A DNA stretch of 64,000 nt, from positions 62,001 through 126,000 of the forward strand of contig CAKTIM010000001.1 of the NCBI GenBank assembly GCA_934565795.1, read 5' to 3'. This stretch comes from an uncultured Oscillospiraceae bacterium (GTDB taxonomy: Bacteria; Bacillota; Clostridia; Oscillospirales; Oscillospiraceae). Below are positions 26,273 through 35,146 of this stretch, piece by piece. Positions within the stretch are counted from its first letter, which is position 1. Each line of letters begins with the position of its first letter. Below the pieces are notes generated by a model. That model searched no databases, was not told the DNA's origin, and was given only the letters and a program-made list of their open reading frames with translations. The position numbers and the translations under genes were made by a program.

Positions 26273-27922
26273 TTATCCTCGCAGCATTTCCTCCGCGCTT
26301 TTCAGCGTGGTTTCTGTTATATTGGCGCCGCCGATGATCCGCGCCAGCTCCCGCTTTCTGCCCTCCAAGTCCAGGGGGGTGACGGTGGTGTAGGTGCGGC
26401 CATCCCGCTCGCTCTTGGAGATCAGCATGTGGGTATTGGCCAGCGCCGCCATCTGGGGCAGATGGGTCACGCACAGCACCTGCTTGTGCTGCGCCAGCTT
26501 GCGCAGCTTCTCCGCCACCTTCTGAGCGGCCCGGCCGGAGACGCCGGTATCCACCTCGTCAAAGATCAGGGTGGCGATCTGATCCTTTTCCGCCAGCACA
26601 TTCTTCATAGAAAGCATGATTCTCGCCAGCTCGCCGCCGGAGGCCACCTTGCTCATGGGCTTGAGGGCCTCGCCCGCATTGGCGGACATATAAAAAGCCA
26701 CGCTGTCCGCGCCGTTGGGCATCAGCTCCTGCTCCTGGAACTGGCACTGGAACTGCGCCCGGGGCATATCCAGCTCGCTCAGCTCCTGCAGGATGCGGGC
26801 GGACATGATTTCGGCGTTTTCCCTGCGGTTTTCCCGCAGGCGCTTCGCCGCCTCCCAGGCCTCGGCCTCGGCCTTTTGCAGCTTCTGCTTCAGGCGCTCC
26901 AGATGGTCATCGGCGAACTCGATCTCGTCCAGCTCTTTTTTTGCGCCCTCCAGATAGTCCAGGATGTCCTGGCAGGTGGCGCCGTATTTTTTGCGCAGGC
27001 GGTGGATGATATCCAGGCGGGCCTCCAGCTGCTCCAGCTCGTCGGCGGAGTAGCTCAGCTCCTCCCGGGTGTCTCTGGCCTCCTCGGCCACGTCCTGCAC
27101 CTGGTACATTAAATCCGATACCCGGTCGTGCAGGGAGGTAAAGCGGTCGCTGAACCGGGCCAGCCGGGCCAGGGCATGCTCTGCCTCGGACAAAAGGCCC
27201 GCTGCGCCGTCGGTTTCGTCGCCGCCATAGAGCGCCTCCACCGCTTCGTCCATTCCCTTGGACAGCCGTTCGGCGTTTTGCAGCAGCTTGCGGCGCTCCT
27301 CCAATGCCTCGTCCTCCCCCGGCTCCAGCTCCGCTTTTTCGATTTCGGCGATCTGGTATTTCAGCGTCTCCATCCGGCGAAGCTTCTCTCCCTCGTCCAT
27401 GGTCATGTGCTGAATTTCCCGGCGCAGGGCGGCCACGCCCTCGTATTTTTCCCGATAGGCCTCCCGCAGGCTGCCGTTGTCGGCAAAATCATCCAGGAAG
27501 ATCAGGTGGTTTTCTTCGTCAAACAGCGACGCGGAATCGTGCTGGCCGTGGATATTGATCAGCTGAATGCCCAACCGGCGCAGCATGGCGACGGAGACCA
27601 GGGTCCCGTTGACCCGGCATACATTCTTGCCGTCCAGGAAGATATCCCGCTGGATCACCGTCTCCGGGTCATAGGTCACCCCGTTCTCGGCAAACCAAGG
27701 GAATTCCGGCACCTGGGTGAACACGGCGCGGACGGCGGCCTTGTTTGCCCCGGTGCGGATCATATCCCGGTAGGCCCGCTCACCCAGGATGGCGGAGATG
27801 GCGTCGATCACAATGGATTTGCCCGCGCCCGTCTCGCCGGTGAGCACATTGAAGCCCGCGTCAAAAGAGATATCCGCGCTCTCGATAACCGCGATATTCT
27901 CAATATGCAGAAGATTCAGCAC
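26273..27922 (-). CDS. recN: DNA repair protein RecN
   Basis: SMC-like ATPase in recombinational double-strand-break repair. I start at GTG (LNLLHIENIAVIESADISF), nine bases after GGGGGGAG, giving 549 residues; the open frame continues upstream through argR but with no RecN-like residues. Walker A is TGETGAGKSIVIDAIS, long coiled coils span about residues 150-380, the signature is VASGGELARIML and Walker B is LIFDEVDTG. It is the usual downstream neighbour of argR in Firmicutes. Confidence 0.95.
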   Translation of the reverse strand: MLNLLHIENIAVIESADISFDAGFNVLTGETGAGKSIVIDAISAILGERAYRDMIRTGANKAAVRAVFTQVPEFPWFAENGVTYDPETVIQRDIFLDGKNVCRVNGTLVSVAMLRRLGIQLINIHGQHDSASLFDEENHLIFLDDFADNGSLREAYREKYEGVAALRREIQHMTMDEGEKLRRMETLKYQIAEIEKAELEPGEDEALEERRKLLQNAERLSKGMDEAVEALYGGDETDGAAGLLSEAEHALARLARFSDRFTSLHDRVSDLMYQVQDVAEEARDTREELSYSADELEQLEARLDIIHRLRKKYGATCQDILDYLEGAKKELDEIEFADDHLERLKQKLQKAEAEAWEAAKRLRENRRENAEIMSARILQELSELDMPRAQFQCQFQEQELMPNGADSVAFYMSANAGEALKPMSKVASGGELARIMLSMKNVLAEKDQIATLIFDEVDTGVSGRAAQKVAEKLRKLAQHKQVLCVTHLPQMAALANTHMLISKSERDGRTYTTVTPLDLEGRKRELARIIGGANITETTLKSAEEMLRG

Positions 27923-27945
27923 GGAAGCTCCCCCCTTATTACTTG

Positions 27946-28404
27946 TTACTTGATAAGCCCGTGAATCTCGCCGCAGAAGGCGGCGGCGGAATTGGCGTCG
28001 CGCATGATGGCAATCACCGTATCGTCTCCGGCCAGGGTGCCCAGCACCACGCTGCGGCTCATGGCGTCCAGTGCCGAGGCGGCGGCATTGGCAAGGCCCG
28101 GCAGGGTGTGGATGACGATGATGTTCTGGGCATAGTCGAAGCTGGTCACGCATTCCCGGAAGATGGTGTTCAGGCGGTTGGTGAAGGTGTTGGGCACCTC
28201 CCGGGCGGCGGTGGTGTAGCGGTAGGTTCCCAGGCCGGTCAGCTCCTTGACGATGCGCAGCTGCTTGATATCCCTGGAAATGGTTGCCTGGGTGCTGGCA
28301 AAGCCCGCCTGATGCAGCTCCTGCAGGAGCTGCTCCTGGGTCTCGATATCCTGAGTGGAAATGATTTCCATGATTTTCGCCTGACGGTCTGACTTTACGC
28401 CCAT
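27946..28404 (-). CDS. argR: Arginine repressor ArgR/AhrC
   Basis: 152 residues: N-terminal winged helix (STQATISRDIKQLRIVKE, residues 37-55) and C-terminal hexamerisation and arginine-binding domain with GDDTVIAIMRD. It senses arginine and controls arginine genes. Ribosome site AAGGAGACG. It lies between nadK and recN, which is conserved synteny in many Firmicutes. Confidence 0.95.
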   Translation of the reverse strand: MGVKSDRQAKIMEIISTQDIETQEQLLQELHQAGFASTQATISRDIKQLRIVKELTGLGTYRYTTAAREVPNTFTNRLNTIFRECVTSFDYAQNIIVIHTLPGLANAAASALDAMSRSVVLGTLAGDDTVIAIMRDANSAAAFCGEIHGLIK

Positions 28405-28416
28405 GCTCTCGTCTCC

Positions 28417-29280
28417 TTATCCTTTGCGGAATTTCATATTCACTACATCGTAAAAGCTTCGGTCATTCAGCCGGACAAGCCGGGTTTCCAGCTTGGATTT
28501 TCTGATGGTAACCACGTCGCCCATGTTCAGCCGCAGGGTCTTGCCGCCGTCCACCGAGAGGTAGGCGCTGCGGCGGGACTGGCTGGTCATTCCCACGGTG
28601 ATCACCCGCTTGCCGGAGGCGACAATGCACCGGCTGGCCACGTCATGGGAGCAGACGGGGGTGATGATGATCCCGTCCGCCTCCGGCTCTACAATGGGGC
28701 CGCCGGCGGAAAGGCTGTAGGCCGTGGAGCCGGTGGGGGTGGAGATGATTACGCCGTCGCCGCCGCATTCCATGGCCTGTATGCCGTCGCACTTCACGGC
28801 CAGGTGGACGATCCGCGCCACCGCGCCCTTGGTGATCACGGCGTCATTCAGGCAGATATCATGGAAAATGATCTCCCTGTCCCGCTGGACGGTCACATCC
28901 AGCATCATACGGCTGTCGATCTCGTATTTTCCCGTCGCCAGCAGCTTCAGCTTCTCCAGCTCGCTGCTCTCCAGCTCTGCCATAAAGCCCATGGTGCCGA
29001 TGTTCACCCCCAGCAGGGGCAGGCCGCGCCGGGTGGCCGCCTTTGCCATATGGAGAATGGTGCCGTCGCCGCCGAAGCAGATCACCAGGTCTGCATTCCC
29101 CAGCTCCCGATCCAGGCGGTAGAAGCGGATATCCTTGGGCAGCTCACAGCTGCGCTCCACCTCAAAGGGCAGGCAGGCCTTTACCTGAAAGCCCTCCTCC
29201 TTCAGAATCTGCATGGCGCAGCGCAGGGTATGAAAATTCTTATCCCGATAGGGATTGGGGGTCAGGATCAGATTCTTCAT
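28417..29280 (-). CDS. nadK: NAD kinase
   Basis: 287 residues; phosphorylates NAD to NADP. The GGDGTILHMAK motif near residue 70, NDAVITKGAVARI near 145 and GDGVIISTPTGSTAYSLSAGGPI near 175 are intact. The ATG overlaps the tlyA stop as ATGA, so the two are coupled. Confidence 0.96.
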   Translation of the reverse strand: MKNLILTPNPYRDKNFHTLRCAMQILKEEGFQVKACLPFEVERSCELPKDIRFYRLDRELGNADLVICFGGDGTILHMAKAATRRGLPLLGVNIGTMGFMAELESSELEKLKLLATGKYEIDSRMMLDVTVQRDREIIFHDICLNDAVITKGAVARIVHLAVKCDGIQAMECGGDGVIISTPTGSTAYSLSAGGPIVEPEADGIIITPVCSHDVASRCIVASGKRVITVGMTSQSRRSAYLSVDGGKTLRLNMGDVVTIRKSKLETRLVRLNDRSFYDVVNMKFRKG

Positions 29281-30092
29281 AAATCCGCTCCTTTATCCAA
29301 AGTTTCGTGGGCCTGGCGGACAACCTCGGCAGGCTCCGGGCAATGCTCCGCAGCATCCGTCAAGGTCAGGTGGGCCAGGAATTCAATATTGCCCTCCGGC
29401 CCCTTCACCGGGGAGAAGGTCAGGCCCAGGATGCAAAAGCCCTGCTCATGGGCCAGGGCAATGAACTGCTCCAGCACCTCCCGGTGGGTGGCGGGGTCGC
29501 GGACGACACCCTTTTTGCCCACCTTGTCCTTCCCCGCCTCAAACTGGGGCTTGATCAGGCAGACCACCTGCCCGGTGGGTTTCAGCAGCGCCTTGACGGC
29601 GGGCAGGACGATTTTCAGGGAAATAAAGCTCACATCGATCACAGAAAGATCCAGCGGCTCCCCCAGCTGCTCGGGGGTAACATAGCGGATATTGGTGCGC
29701 TCCATCACCACCACTCTGGGGTCGGAGCGAATCTTCCAGTCCAGCTGGCCGTAGCCCACGTCGATGGCAAACACCTTGCTTGCCCCTTGCTGGAGCAGGC
29801 AGTCGGTAAAGCCGCCGGTGGACGCGCCGGAATCGGAACAGACATAGCCCGTGGGAGCTATGCCAAAGTCCCGCAGCGCCTTTTCCAGCTTCAGACCGCC
29901 CCGGCTGACATAAGGGCAGACCGCGCCGCGCACCTCAAGCTGTACGGTTTCCTCATAGGAGATGCCAGGCTTGTCCGCCTTCTGGCCGTCCACGTAAACC
30001 AGGCCGCTCATAATAATGGCCTGCGCCTTAGAGCGGGTTTCTGCATAGCCCAGGTCGGTAAGCAGCACATCCAGCCGCTTTTTATTTTTCAT
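29277..30092 (-). CDS. tlyA: TlyA-family rRNA 2'-O-methyltransferase
   Basis: 271 residues. N-terminal S4 domain (RLDVLLTDLGYAETRSKAQAIIMSG) and an FtsJ-like methyltransferase with the SAM site SDSGASTGGFTDCLLQQGA near residue 85. TlyA methylates cytidines in 16S and 23S rRNA; older notes call it haemolysin. Start overlaps the end of dxs by 11 bp and its stop overlaps nadK. Confidence 0.94.
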   Translation of the reverse strand: MKNKKRLDVLLTDLGYAETRSKAQAIIMSGLVYVDGQKADKPGISYEETVQLEVRGAVCPYVSRGGLKLEKALRDFGIAPTGYVCSDSGASTGGFTDCLLQQGASKVFAIDVGYGQLDWKIRSDPRVVVMERTNIRYVTPEQLGEPLDLSVIDVSFISLKIVLPAVKALLKPTGQVVCLIKPQFEAGKDKVGKKGVVRDPATHREVLEQFIALAHEQGFCILGLTFSPVKGPEGNIEFLAHLTLTDAAEHCPEPAEVVRQAHETLDKGADL

Positions 30093-31944
30093 CCGTCAGC
30101 ACCCCGCTTACAAATTGCGCAATGGACGCGGCGTCAAGGCCGCAGTATTCATACAGCCGCTGCTGGCTGCCATGGGGCACGAAGCCAGGCCCCAGGTCGA
30201 TCCCGCTGACCCGGCACTCCGGGCAAAGCTCACGCAGCTGCCAGGCGAGGGGCTGGGCAATGCCGGAATTGGCGGCGGTCTCCTCAATGATAACCGCGTT
30301 TTTCTTCTCCGGCATCAGCCGGAGAATCTCCTGCGCCGGAAGCCTGGACAGCTCCAGCAGCCGCAGGACGGTGCAGGATACCCCCTGCCTTTCCAGCCTG
30401 TCCGCCGCCTCCAGCACAGCATTTATCATGGTGCCGTAGGTAATCAGGGTAACATCCGGCCCGCTTCTGTGGGATACCACCCCGGATGCCGCATCCCAGG
30501 CGCAGGCGCTGTAAGCGCCCTCCGTCCCCCGTGGGTATCGGACGGCGACAGGGCCGTCGCAGCGCTCCACCGCCCAGGTCAGCATCTGCTCCAGCTCTCC
30601 CAGGCTGGCGGGGGCCAGAATGCGCATGCCGGGAATCTGACGCAGGAAGCCCACGTCAAACACGCCGTGATGGGTCGGCCCGTCGTCGCCCACCAGTCCG
30701 GCCCGGTCGATGGCCAGCACCACATGCAGGTGGAGCATGGCCACATCCTGCATCAGCTGGTCGTAGGCGCGCTGCAGGAAGGTAGAGTAAACCGCAACCA
30801 CCGGGATCATGCCCTGCTTGGCAAGGCCTCCGGCCATGGAAACGGCATGCTCCTCGGCAATGCCCACGTCAAATAGGCGCTCTGGGAACTGCCGCATGTA
30901 TTTCAGTAGGCCCGTGCCGCCGGGCATGGCGGCGGTGATGGCGCACAGCCGCGGCTCTCTGGCCGCCAGAGTCACCATGGTATCGCCGAAGGCGTCCGAG
31001 AATGTACGCACCTTGGGGGCCAGCTTCTTGCCGGTGAGCGGGTCGAATTTTCCGATGCCGTGGAATTTGGCCGGATCCTCCTCCGCCGGGGTGTAGCCCT
31101 TTCCCTTCTTGGTGACCACATGCACCAGCGTCGGCTCCTGCAGGTCTCTGGCGGCCCGCAGGACGGTGATCAGCTCCCGCACGTCATGGCCGTTTACAGG
31201 GCCAAGGTACTTGAAGCCCATATTCTCAAAAATGGTGGTTTGCAGCAGGAAATGCTTGATTCTGTTTTTTGCCCGGCTGGAGAATAAATATACACGCTTT
31301 CCGCCGGGAATGCTGTACATCGTGCTGCGGTACCAGCGCTTGATGCCCAGGTACTTTTCACTGGTGCGAAGCCGGGAGAAGTGGTGGGAAATGCCGCCCA
31401 CGCTTCTGCCGATGGACATTTCATTGTCATTGAGCACCACTACGATCGGCACCTTGCTGTCGGCGGCGTCGTTCAGGCCCTCGTAGGCCATGCCGCCGGT
31501 GGCAGCGCCGTCGCCCAGCAGAGCGACCACCTGGTAATCCCGGTGCAAAAGCGTCCTGGCTCTGGCCATGCCCAGGGCAATGGAGACGGCGCTGGAGGCA
31601 TGCCCGGCCACAAAGGCGTCGGTGTCGCTCTCGCAGGGCTTGGGGAAGCCGGAAAGGCCGCCGAACTGGCGCAGCGTATCAAAGGCCCCCCGCCGCCCGG
31701 TCAGGAGCTTGTGCACATAGGACTGGTGACCCACGTCAAAAACAAGCCGATCCACGCCGGTATCGTATACGGTTTCCAGCGCCACCGTCAGCTCCACAAC
31801 GCCCAGATTTCCCGCCAGATGGCCGCCGGTACGGGAAACACTGGAGATCAGGAATTCCCGAATCTCCTGGCACAGCTGGACGCGCTTTTCATCCGTCAGG
31901 CGCAGAAGATCCTCGTGACAATTTATATTCGGCAAAATTTCCAC
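30082..31944 (-). CDS. dxs: 1-deoxy-D-xylulose-5-phosphate synthase
   Basis: First enzyme of the MEP isoprenoid pathway; thiamine diphosphate dependent, 620 residues. Motifs: GDGAATGGMAYEGLNDAADS near residue 145, catalytic glutamate in VGIAEEHAVSMAGG, and DDGPTHHGVFDVGFLR. GTG start with AGGTAGTG ahead of it. Downstream of oapA by 9 bp, with tlyA overlapping its end; this block is the setting known for OLE RNA. Confidence 0.96.
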   Translation of the reverse strand: MEILPNINCHEDLLRLTDEKRVQLCQEIREFLISSVSRTGGHLAGNLGVVELTVALETVYDTGVDRLVFDVGHQSYVHKLLTGRRGAFDTLRQFGGLSGFPKPCESDTDAFVAGHASSAVSIALGMARARTLLHRDYQVVALLGDGAATGGMAYEGLNDAADSKVPIVVVLNDNEMSIGRSVGGISHHFSRLRTSEKYLGIKRWYRSTMYSIPGGKRVYLFSSRAKNRIKHFLLQTTIFENMGFKYLGPVNGHDVRELITVLRAARDLQEPTLVHVVTKKGKGYTPAEEDPAKFHGIGKFDPLTGKKLAPKVRTFSDAFGDTMVTLAAREPRLCAITAAMPGGTGLLKYMRQFPERLFDVGIAEEHAVSMAGGLAKQGMIPVVAVYSTFLQRAYDQLMQDVAMLHLHVVLAIDRAGLVGDDGPTHHGVFDVGFLRQIPGMRILAPASLGELEQMLTWAVERCDGPVAVRYPRGTEGAYSACAWDAASGVVSHRSGPDVTLITYGTMINAVLEAADRLERQGVSCTVLRLLELSRLPAQEILRLMPEKKNAVIIEETAANSGIAQPLAWQLRELCPECRVSGIDLGPGFVPHGSQQRLYEYCGLDAASIAQFVSGVLTDEK

Positions 31945-31953
31945 AAGCGAACA

Positions 31954-32517
31954 CTACCTATCTATCTTTTTCTTTTTTCGGAACAGGCCCCAAAGGCCGT
32001 GCCAGGCGGCAATCGCCTTCCCCGCGAAGTGGACGATCTGGGTGCAGGAATTGATGGCGTAGCTCTTTCCGATGGCCTTGCCGCCCACGGTGGCGGCAGC
32101 CACAAGGGCGGAAAGCAGCAGCGGCAGCATGCCCGGCCAGGAGAGCGTCACGTGCGCCGCTGCCTTGGCCGCGATGGCCGCCGAGGCGGAGCCGGAAATA
32201 ACGCCGCAGATGTCGCCCACCACATCGTTGCAGATGGAGCCGACCCGCTCGGCATTGCGCAGCAGGCGGATAGCCTCCTGCGCGCCGGGCACCTTGCGGG
32301 CCGCCATGGAATGGAAGGGGCGCTCATCCGCCGAGGTGACGGCCACGCCCAGAATATCAAAGACGATGCCCACCAGCACGATCACCAGCAAAATGGCAAA
32401 GGCGGCAAGCATCCCGCTGCGATCCAGCAGCTCCTCGGAAAGGAAGCTGATGGCGCCGGATACAAAAAGAGTAATAACAAAAATCGTTATTACCCATCTC
32501 ACTGTTTTCTTGCTCAT
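31954..32517 (-). CDS. oapA: OLE-associated membrane protein OapA (probable)
   Basis: 187 residues with about four membrane helices (residues 8-27, 37-60, a 95-120 region, 128-148) and a basic C-terminus (FRKKKKIDR). It carries a DxxxD motif (Asp98-Val-Val-Gly-Asp102), which I recall as a conserved feature of OapA, the OLE-RNA binding protein; OapA has been related to CorB/CNNM (DUF21) magnesium transporters. Identity rests on size, topology, DxxxD, the adjoining structured RNA and the dxs-tlyA-argR-recN setting. No ribosome site lies close to the ATG: the only GGGAGG is about 28 nt upstream beyond a GC palindrome. Alternative: an unrelated conserved membrane protein. Confidence 0.8.
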   Translation of the reverse strand: MSKKTVRWVITIFVITLFVSGAISFLSEELLDRSGMLAAFAILLVIVLVGIVFDILGVAVTSADERPFHSMAARKVPGAQEAIRLLRNAERVGSICNDVVGDICGVISGSASAAIAAKAAAHVTLSWPGMLPLLLSALVAAATVGGKAIGKSYAINSCTQIVHFAGKAIAAWHGLWGLFRKKKKIDR

Positions 32518-32554
32518 GTCACACGGAAATGGCGCGCCGCGCCAGCCTCCCTGT

Positions 32555-33180
32555 TATTGATGGAAACGGCGGCAGGCGGGATAAATCTTACGGCTTAGGT
32601 CGGGTTGGATTTCCCCGGAGAGAACCTGCCGTTGCCGCGCAGGCCGTTTCCATTTGATCCCTCCGCTCAGGCGTTGCCTTTCGCTGAGTACCCGATTGCC
32701 ACTTAGTCCGTACTGCAATCCCCCGCCTGCCCTGTCAGGACAGCCTAGGTGTTTTCCACAGCAATGCGTGCCATAGTCTTAGCCTCTTTTGCAAGCATGG
32801 TTTCCAGAAGCGATTTCAGCGACTGTTCTGGCCAGCAACGTTCTGCTGCATGATCCTCTTTTCCCACATGCTCACTCAAGGCAGGCTACGCTGCACGCAG
32901 CACACGACTCTGCGCACTGCCTTGCAGGTTCCTATCCTGGTTCGTACGCGAGCGGGCCTCAGACTGAGGAGCTTTCCGTCGTCGCACAAGATCAGGTCTC
33001 CACGGAAACCGGGTCGTATGTCCCATGCCGTTGGGACGCGCCCGGAATCCTTAACCCCCAGCATCCACCCTAAACTGGGCGTAAAAAGCAGACACCAGGG
33101 ACTTCATCGATGTGCCCTTCAAAGGATTTTTAGGCCCTTCCTGGAAGATGGCCGCATTGACTAGGATACTGCGCCGTCAA
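32555..33180 (-). ncRNA. OLE RNA (ornate, large, extremophilic) - probable
   Basis: A roughly 630-nt stretch with no gene-like frame, its own promoter and dense inverted repeats. An 11-bp long-range pair (32560-32570 with 32643-32653, ATGGAAACGGC/GCCGTTTCCAT) closes a 3' domain with a nested GGCAGG/CCTGCC pair. A 6-bp hairpin GTCCCA/TGGGAC lies at 33020-33037. Known OLE RNAs are about 600 nt, lie just before oapA in dxs/tlyA/argR/recN operons, and form a membrane complex with OapA linked to Mg2+, alcohol, cold and energy stress. I recognise it from position, size and structure, not from a consensus alignment. Ends are approximate. Confidence 0.78.
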
Positions 33181-33185
33181 AGCGT

Positions 33186-33214
33186 ATGTTATCATATATT
33201 CACTGAATATACAA
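33186..33214 (-). promoter_or_regulatory. Promoter of the OLE-oapA-dxs operon
   Basis: Minus strand: -35 TTGTAT (33209-33214), 17-bp spacer, -10 TAACAT (33186-33191). Start of transcription would be near 33180, at the 5' edge of the structured RNA. Confidence 0.6.
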
Positions 33215-33262
33215 GTATTTTTTCCTTTCAGAGAATGCTTTTGTGCAAACGGTCTATTCCCA

Positions 33263-33304
33263 TAAAACAAAGCCGGGGTGAATTCTACGCACAGAATTCA
33301 CCCC
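33263..33304 (-). terminator. Terminator upstream of the OLE operon
   Basis: A perfect 12-bp stem GGGGTGAATTCT/AGAATTCACCCC with a 6-base loop, followed on the minus strand by GGCTTTGTTTT. It probably ends the GNAT transcript at 33418-33930 and isolates the OLE promoter. Between it and the GNAT stop (33305-33417) I see nothing further. Confidence 0.75.
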
Positions 33305-33417
33305 TTGGTGAGCTCAGGAAGCTCTGATTCAATCGGCAAGAGCTGACAGCGAAAAATTTCTCACCGGATGAAAGTATCAAAGGTGGGGAAAATATCCGCT
33401 GCTCAGCCGCAGACGAT

Positions 33418-33930
33418 TTATTCAGAGGTTCCCTTATATTGCATGGTATAGGCCCGGCTGTCAGCTGAGCCGTCCAGGTAGACGGCGGTGTCGGATACGA
33501 TATGAAAGCCGCAGCGCAGGTGGGTTTTCATCGAGGGGGTGTTGCTCTTGCTCACGTGGGAATACAGCTTCACCTGCCCCTGCGCGCCCAGCCATTCCTG
33601 AACCGCCCGGATCAGGGCCACGGCGTATCCCCTGCCCCGCTCCTGCGGAGCCGTCTCCAGCGCCTCCAGCAGCAGGCCGTCCCGGTAGGGCTCCAGGCGC
33701 AGGGCGCTGACGTAACGCCCCTGCACCGTCCACACCGCATACATCGCGCCGGGCACCCGGAAGAATACATCCTGTAAATAGGAATAAAAGTCCTCCTCCG
33801 CCAGCCGGAGCTGTTGGGCCTGGGAATCAAAGGGAGCGAGAATCCTCCCGTTCTCCTCGTTTCCCTCCCGGTAAACCGCCATCAGCTGCTCAAAGGAAAG
33901 CTCGCGCAGGCACCTTGCAGTATAGAGCAT
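33418..33930 (-). CDS. GNAT-family N-acetyltransferase
   Basis: 170 residues. The acetyl-CoA site ETAPQERGRGYAVALIRAV lies near residue 95 and SKSNTPSMKTHLRCGFHIV near residue 130. Ribosome site CGGAGG before ATG. It stands alone between the tsaD operon and the OLE promoter. The substrate cannot be told. Confidence 0.82.
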   Translation of the reverse strand: MLYTARCLRELSFEQLMAVYREGNEENGRILAPFDSQAQQLRLAEEDFYSYLQDVFFRVPGAMYAVWTVQGRYVSALRLEPYRDGLLLEALETAPQERGRGYAVALIRAVQEWLGAQGQVKLYSHVSKSNTPSMKTHLRCGFHIVSDTAVYLDGSADSRAYTMQYKGTSE

Positions 33931-33980
33931 AAAGGCCTCCGAATTTGTAACTTTTTCATCCCGTTTCCGGGTGGGCAGCC

Positions 33981-34016
33981 TGTGGAAAAAGTGTTATGTA
34001 TACGGAGTTATCCACA
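33981..34016. other. Pair of DnaA-box-like sites
   Basis: A perfect DnaA box TTATCCACA (34008-34016) and an inverted near-box TGTGGAAAA (33981-33989) lie in the 199-bp gap between the GNAT gene and tsaD. The rest of the gap is AT-rich. Two sites alone do not make an origin; titration or local control by DnaA is possible. Confidence 0.4.
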
Positions 34017-34129
34017 TTCCCAACAGGCTTATAAACAGAATTCACCGGGAATTGGGGAGAAATTTTGAATTAATTCTTAAGAAAGTTTCAAAAGAGTTAC
34101 ATTTCAATTACGCATTTTTTGGAAGAATT

Positions 34130-35146
34130 TTACAGTGCTTCCCCCAGTATCGACTTGGTGGCGTAGGCGTTCAGGCTCATGTCCGCCACGTTCCCGGCCA
34201 GGTACTCGTAGTAGCCCTGCGCACCGATCATGGCGCCGTTGTCCCCGCAGAGACTCAGCGGGGGCATGAACACCTGCGCGCCCAGCTTTTCCGCCGCCTC
34301 CAGGATATCCCGGCGGATGCGGGAATTGGCCGCCACTCCGCCCGCCACCGCAACCTTGCGATAGCCGGTCTGCTCCATGGCCAGCACCATCCGGGGCACC
34401 AGCGTATCGGAAACCGCCGCGGAAAAGCTGGCACACAGGCTGGGGATATCCAGCATCTCCCCCACCTGCTCGGCGTGGTGGATCAGATTCAGGGCCGCGG
34501 TTTTCAGGCCGGAGAAGCTCATGTTATAGGGATTCTCTCCCGGCTTGCTGCGCGGGAGGGTGTATTTTGTCTCATCGCCCTGCTGGGAGACTCTGTCCAG
34601 TGCCGCGCCGCCGGGATAGGGCATGCCCAGCACCCTGGCAACCTTGTCAAAGCACTCCCCCGCCGCGTCGTCCAGGGAGGTACCCAGGATGCTCATATCG
34701 GTATAATCCTTCACTTCCACGATCATGGTATGACCGCCGGACACCACCAGGCACAAAAAGGGCGGCTCCAGCTCAGGATAGGCCAGGTAATTGGCCGCGA
34801 TGTGGCCCCGGATGTGATGCACGGGGATCAGGGGCTTATTCATGGCAAAGGCCGCCGCCTTGGCAAAATTCACCCCCACCAGCACCGCGCCGATCAGCCC
34901 CGGCGCATAGGTCACAGCCACGGCGTCGATCTGCTGTCTGGTCAGGCCGGAGCGCTCCAGCGCCTGGTCGGCCAGGCCGTAAATTGCCTCGATGTGCTTG
35001 CGGGAGGCGATCTCCGGCACCACGCCGCCGTACAGCCGGTGCAGATCCACCTGGGAGGCAATGCAGTCCGTAAGGATATGGCGGCCATCCCGCACGACGG
35101 CAACCGCCGTCTCGTCACAGGAGGATTCCACTGCCAGAATATTCAC
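34130..35146 (-). CDS. tsaD: tRNA N6-adenosine threonylcarbamoyltransferase TsaD
   Basis: Makes t6A37 in ANN-decoding tRNAs together with TsaB, TsaE and TsaC. I start at the GTG of NILAVESSCDET, 8 bases after AAGGAG and overlapping the rimI stop as GTGA; an earlier GTG sits on the ribosome site. 338 residues. The iron/zinc motif HHIRGHIAANYL is near residue 110 and SGGHTMIVEV near 137. tsaB and tsaE are not in the window. Confidence 0.95.
   Translation of the reverse strand: MNILAVESSCDETAVAVVRDGRHILTDCIASQVDLHRLYGGVVPEIASRKHIEAIYGLADQALERSGLTRQQIDAVAVTYAPGLIGAVLVGVNFAKAAAFAMNKPLIPVHHIRGHIAANYLAYPELEPPFLCLVVSGGHTMIVEVKDYTDMSILGTSLDDAAGECFDKVARVLGMPYPGGAALDRVSQQGDETKYTLPRSKPGENPYNMSFSGLKTAALNLIHHAEQVGEMLDIPSLCASFSAAVSDTLVPRMVLAMEQTGYRKVAVAGGVAANSRIRRDILEAAEKLGAQVFMPPLSLCGDNGAMIGAQGYYEYLAGNVADMSLNAYATKSILGEAL

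Noticed and set aside
32800-33000. Possible group II intron or RNase P/tmRNA in the gap before oapA
   Set aside because: A GUGCGAC-like string occurs, but there is no reverse transcriptase or intron domain V, and the conserved RNase P and tmRNA ends are absent. OLE RNA explains size and neighbours better.
32789-33164. Short plus-strand frames of 94 and 104 codons inside the OLE region
   Set aside because: They have no ribosome sites, low-complexity composition and run against the structured RNA.
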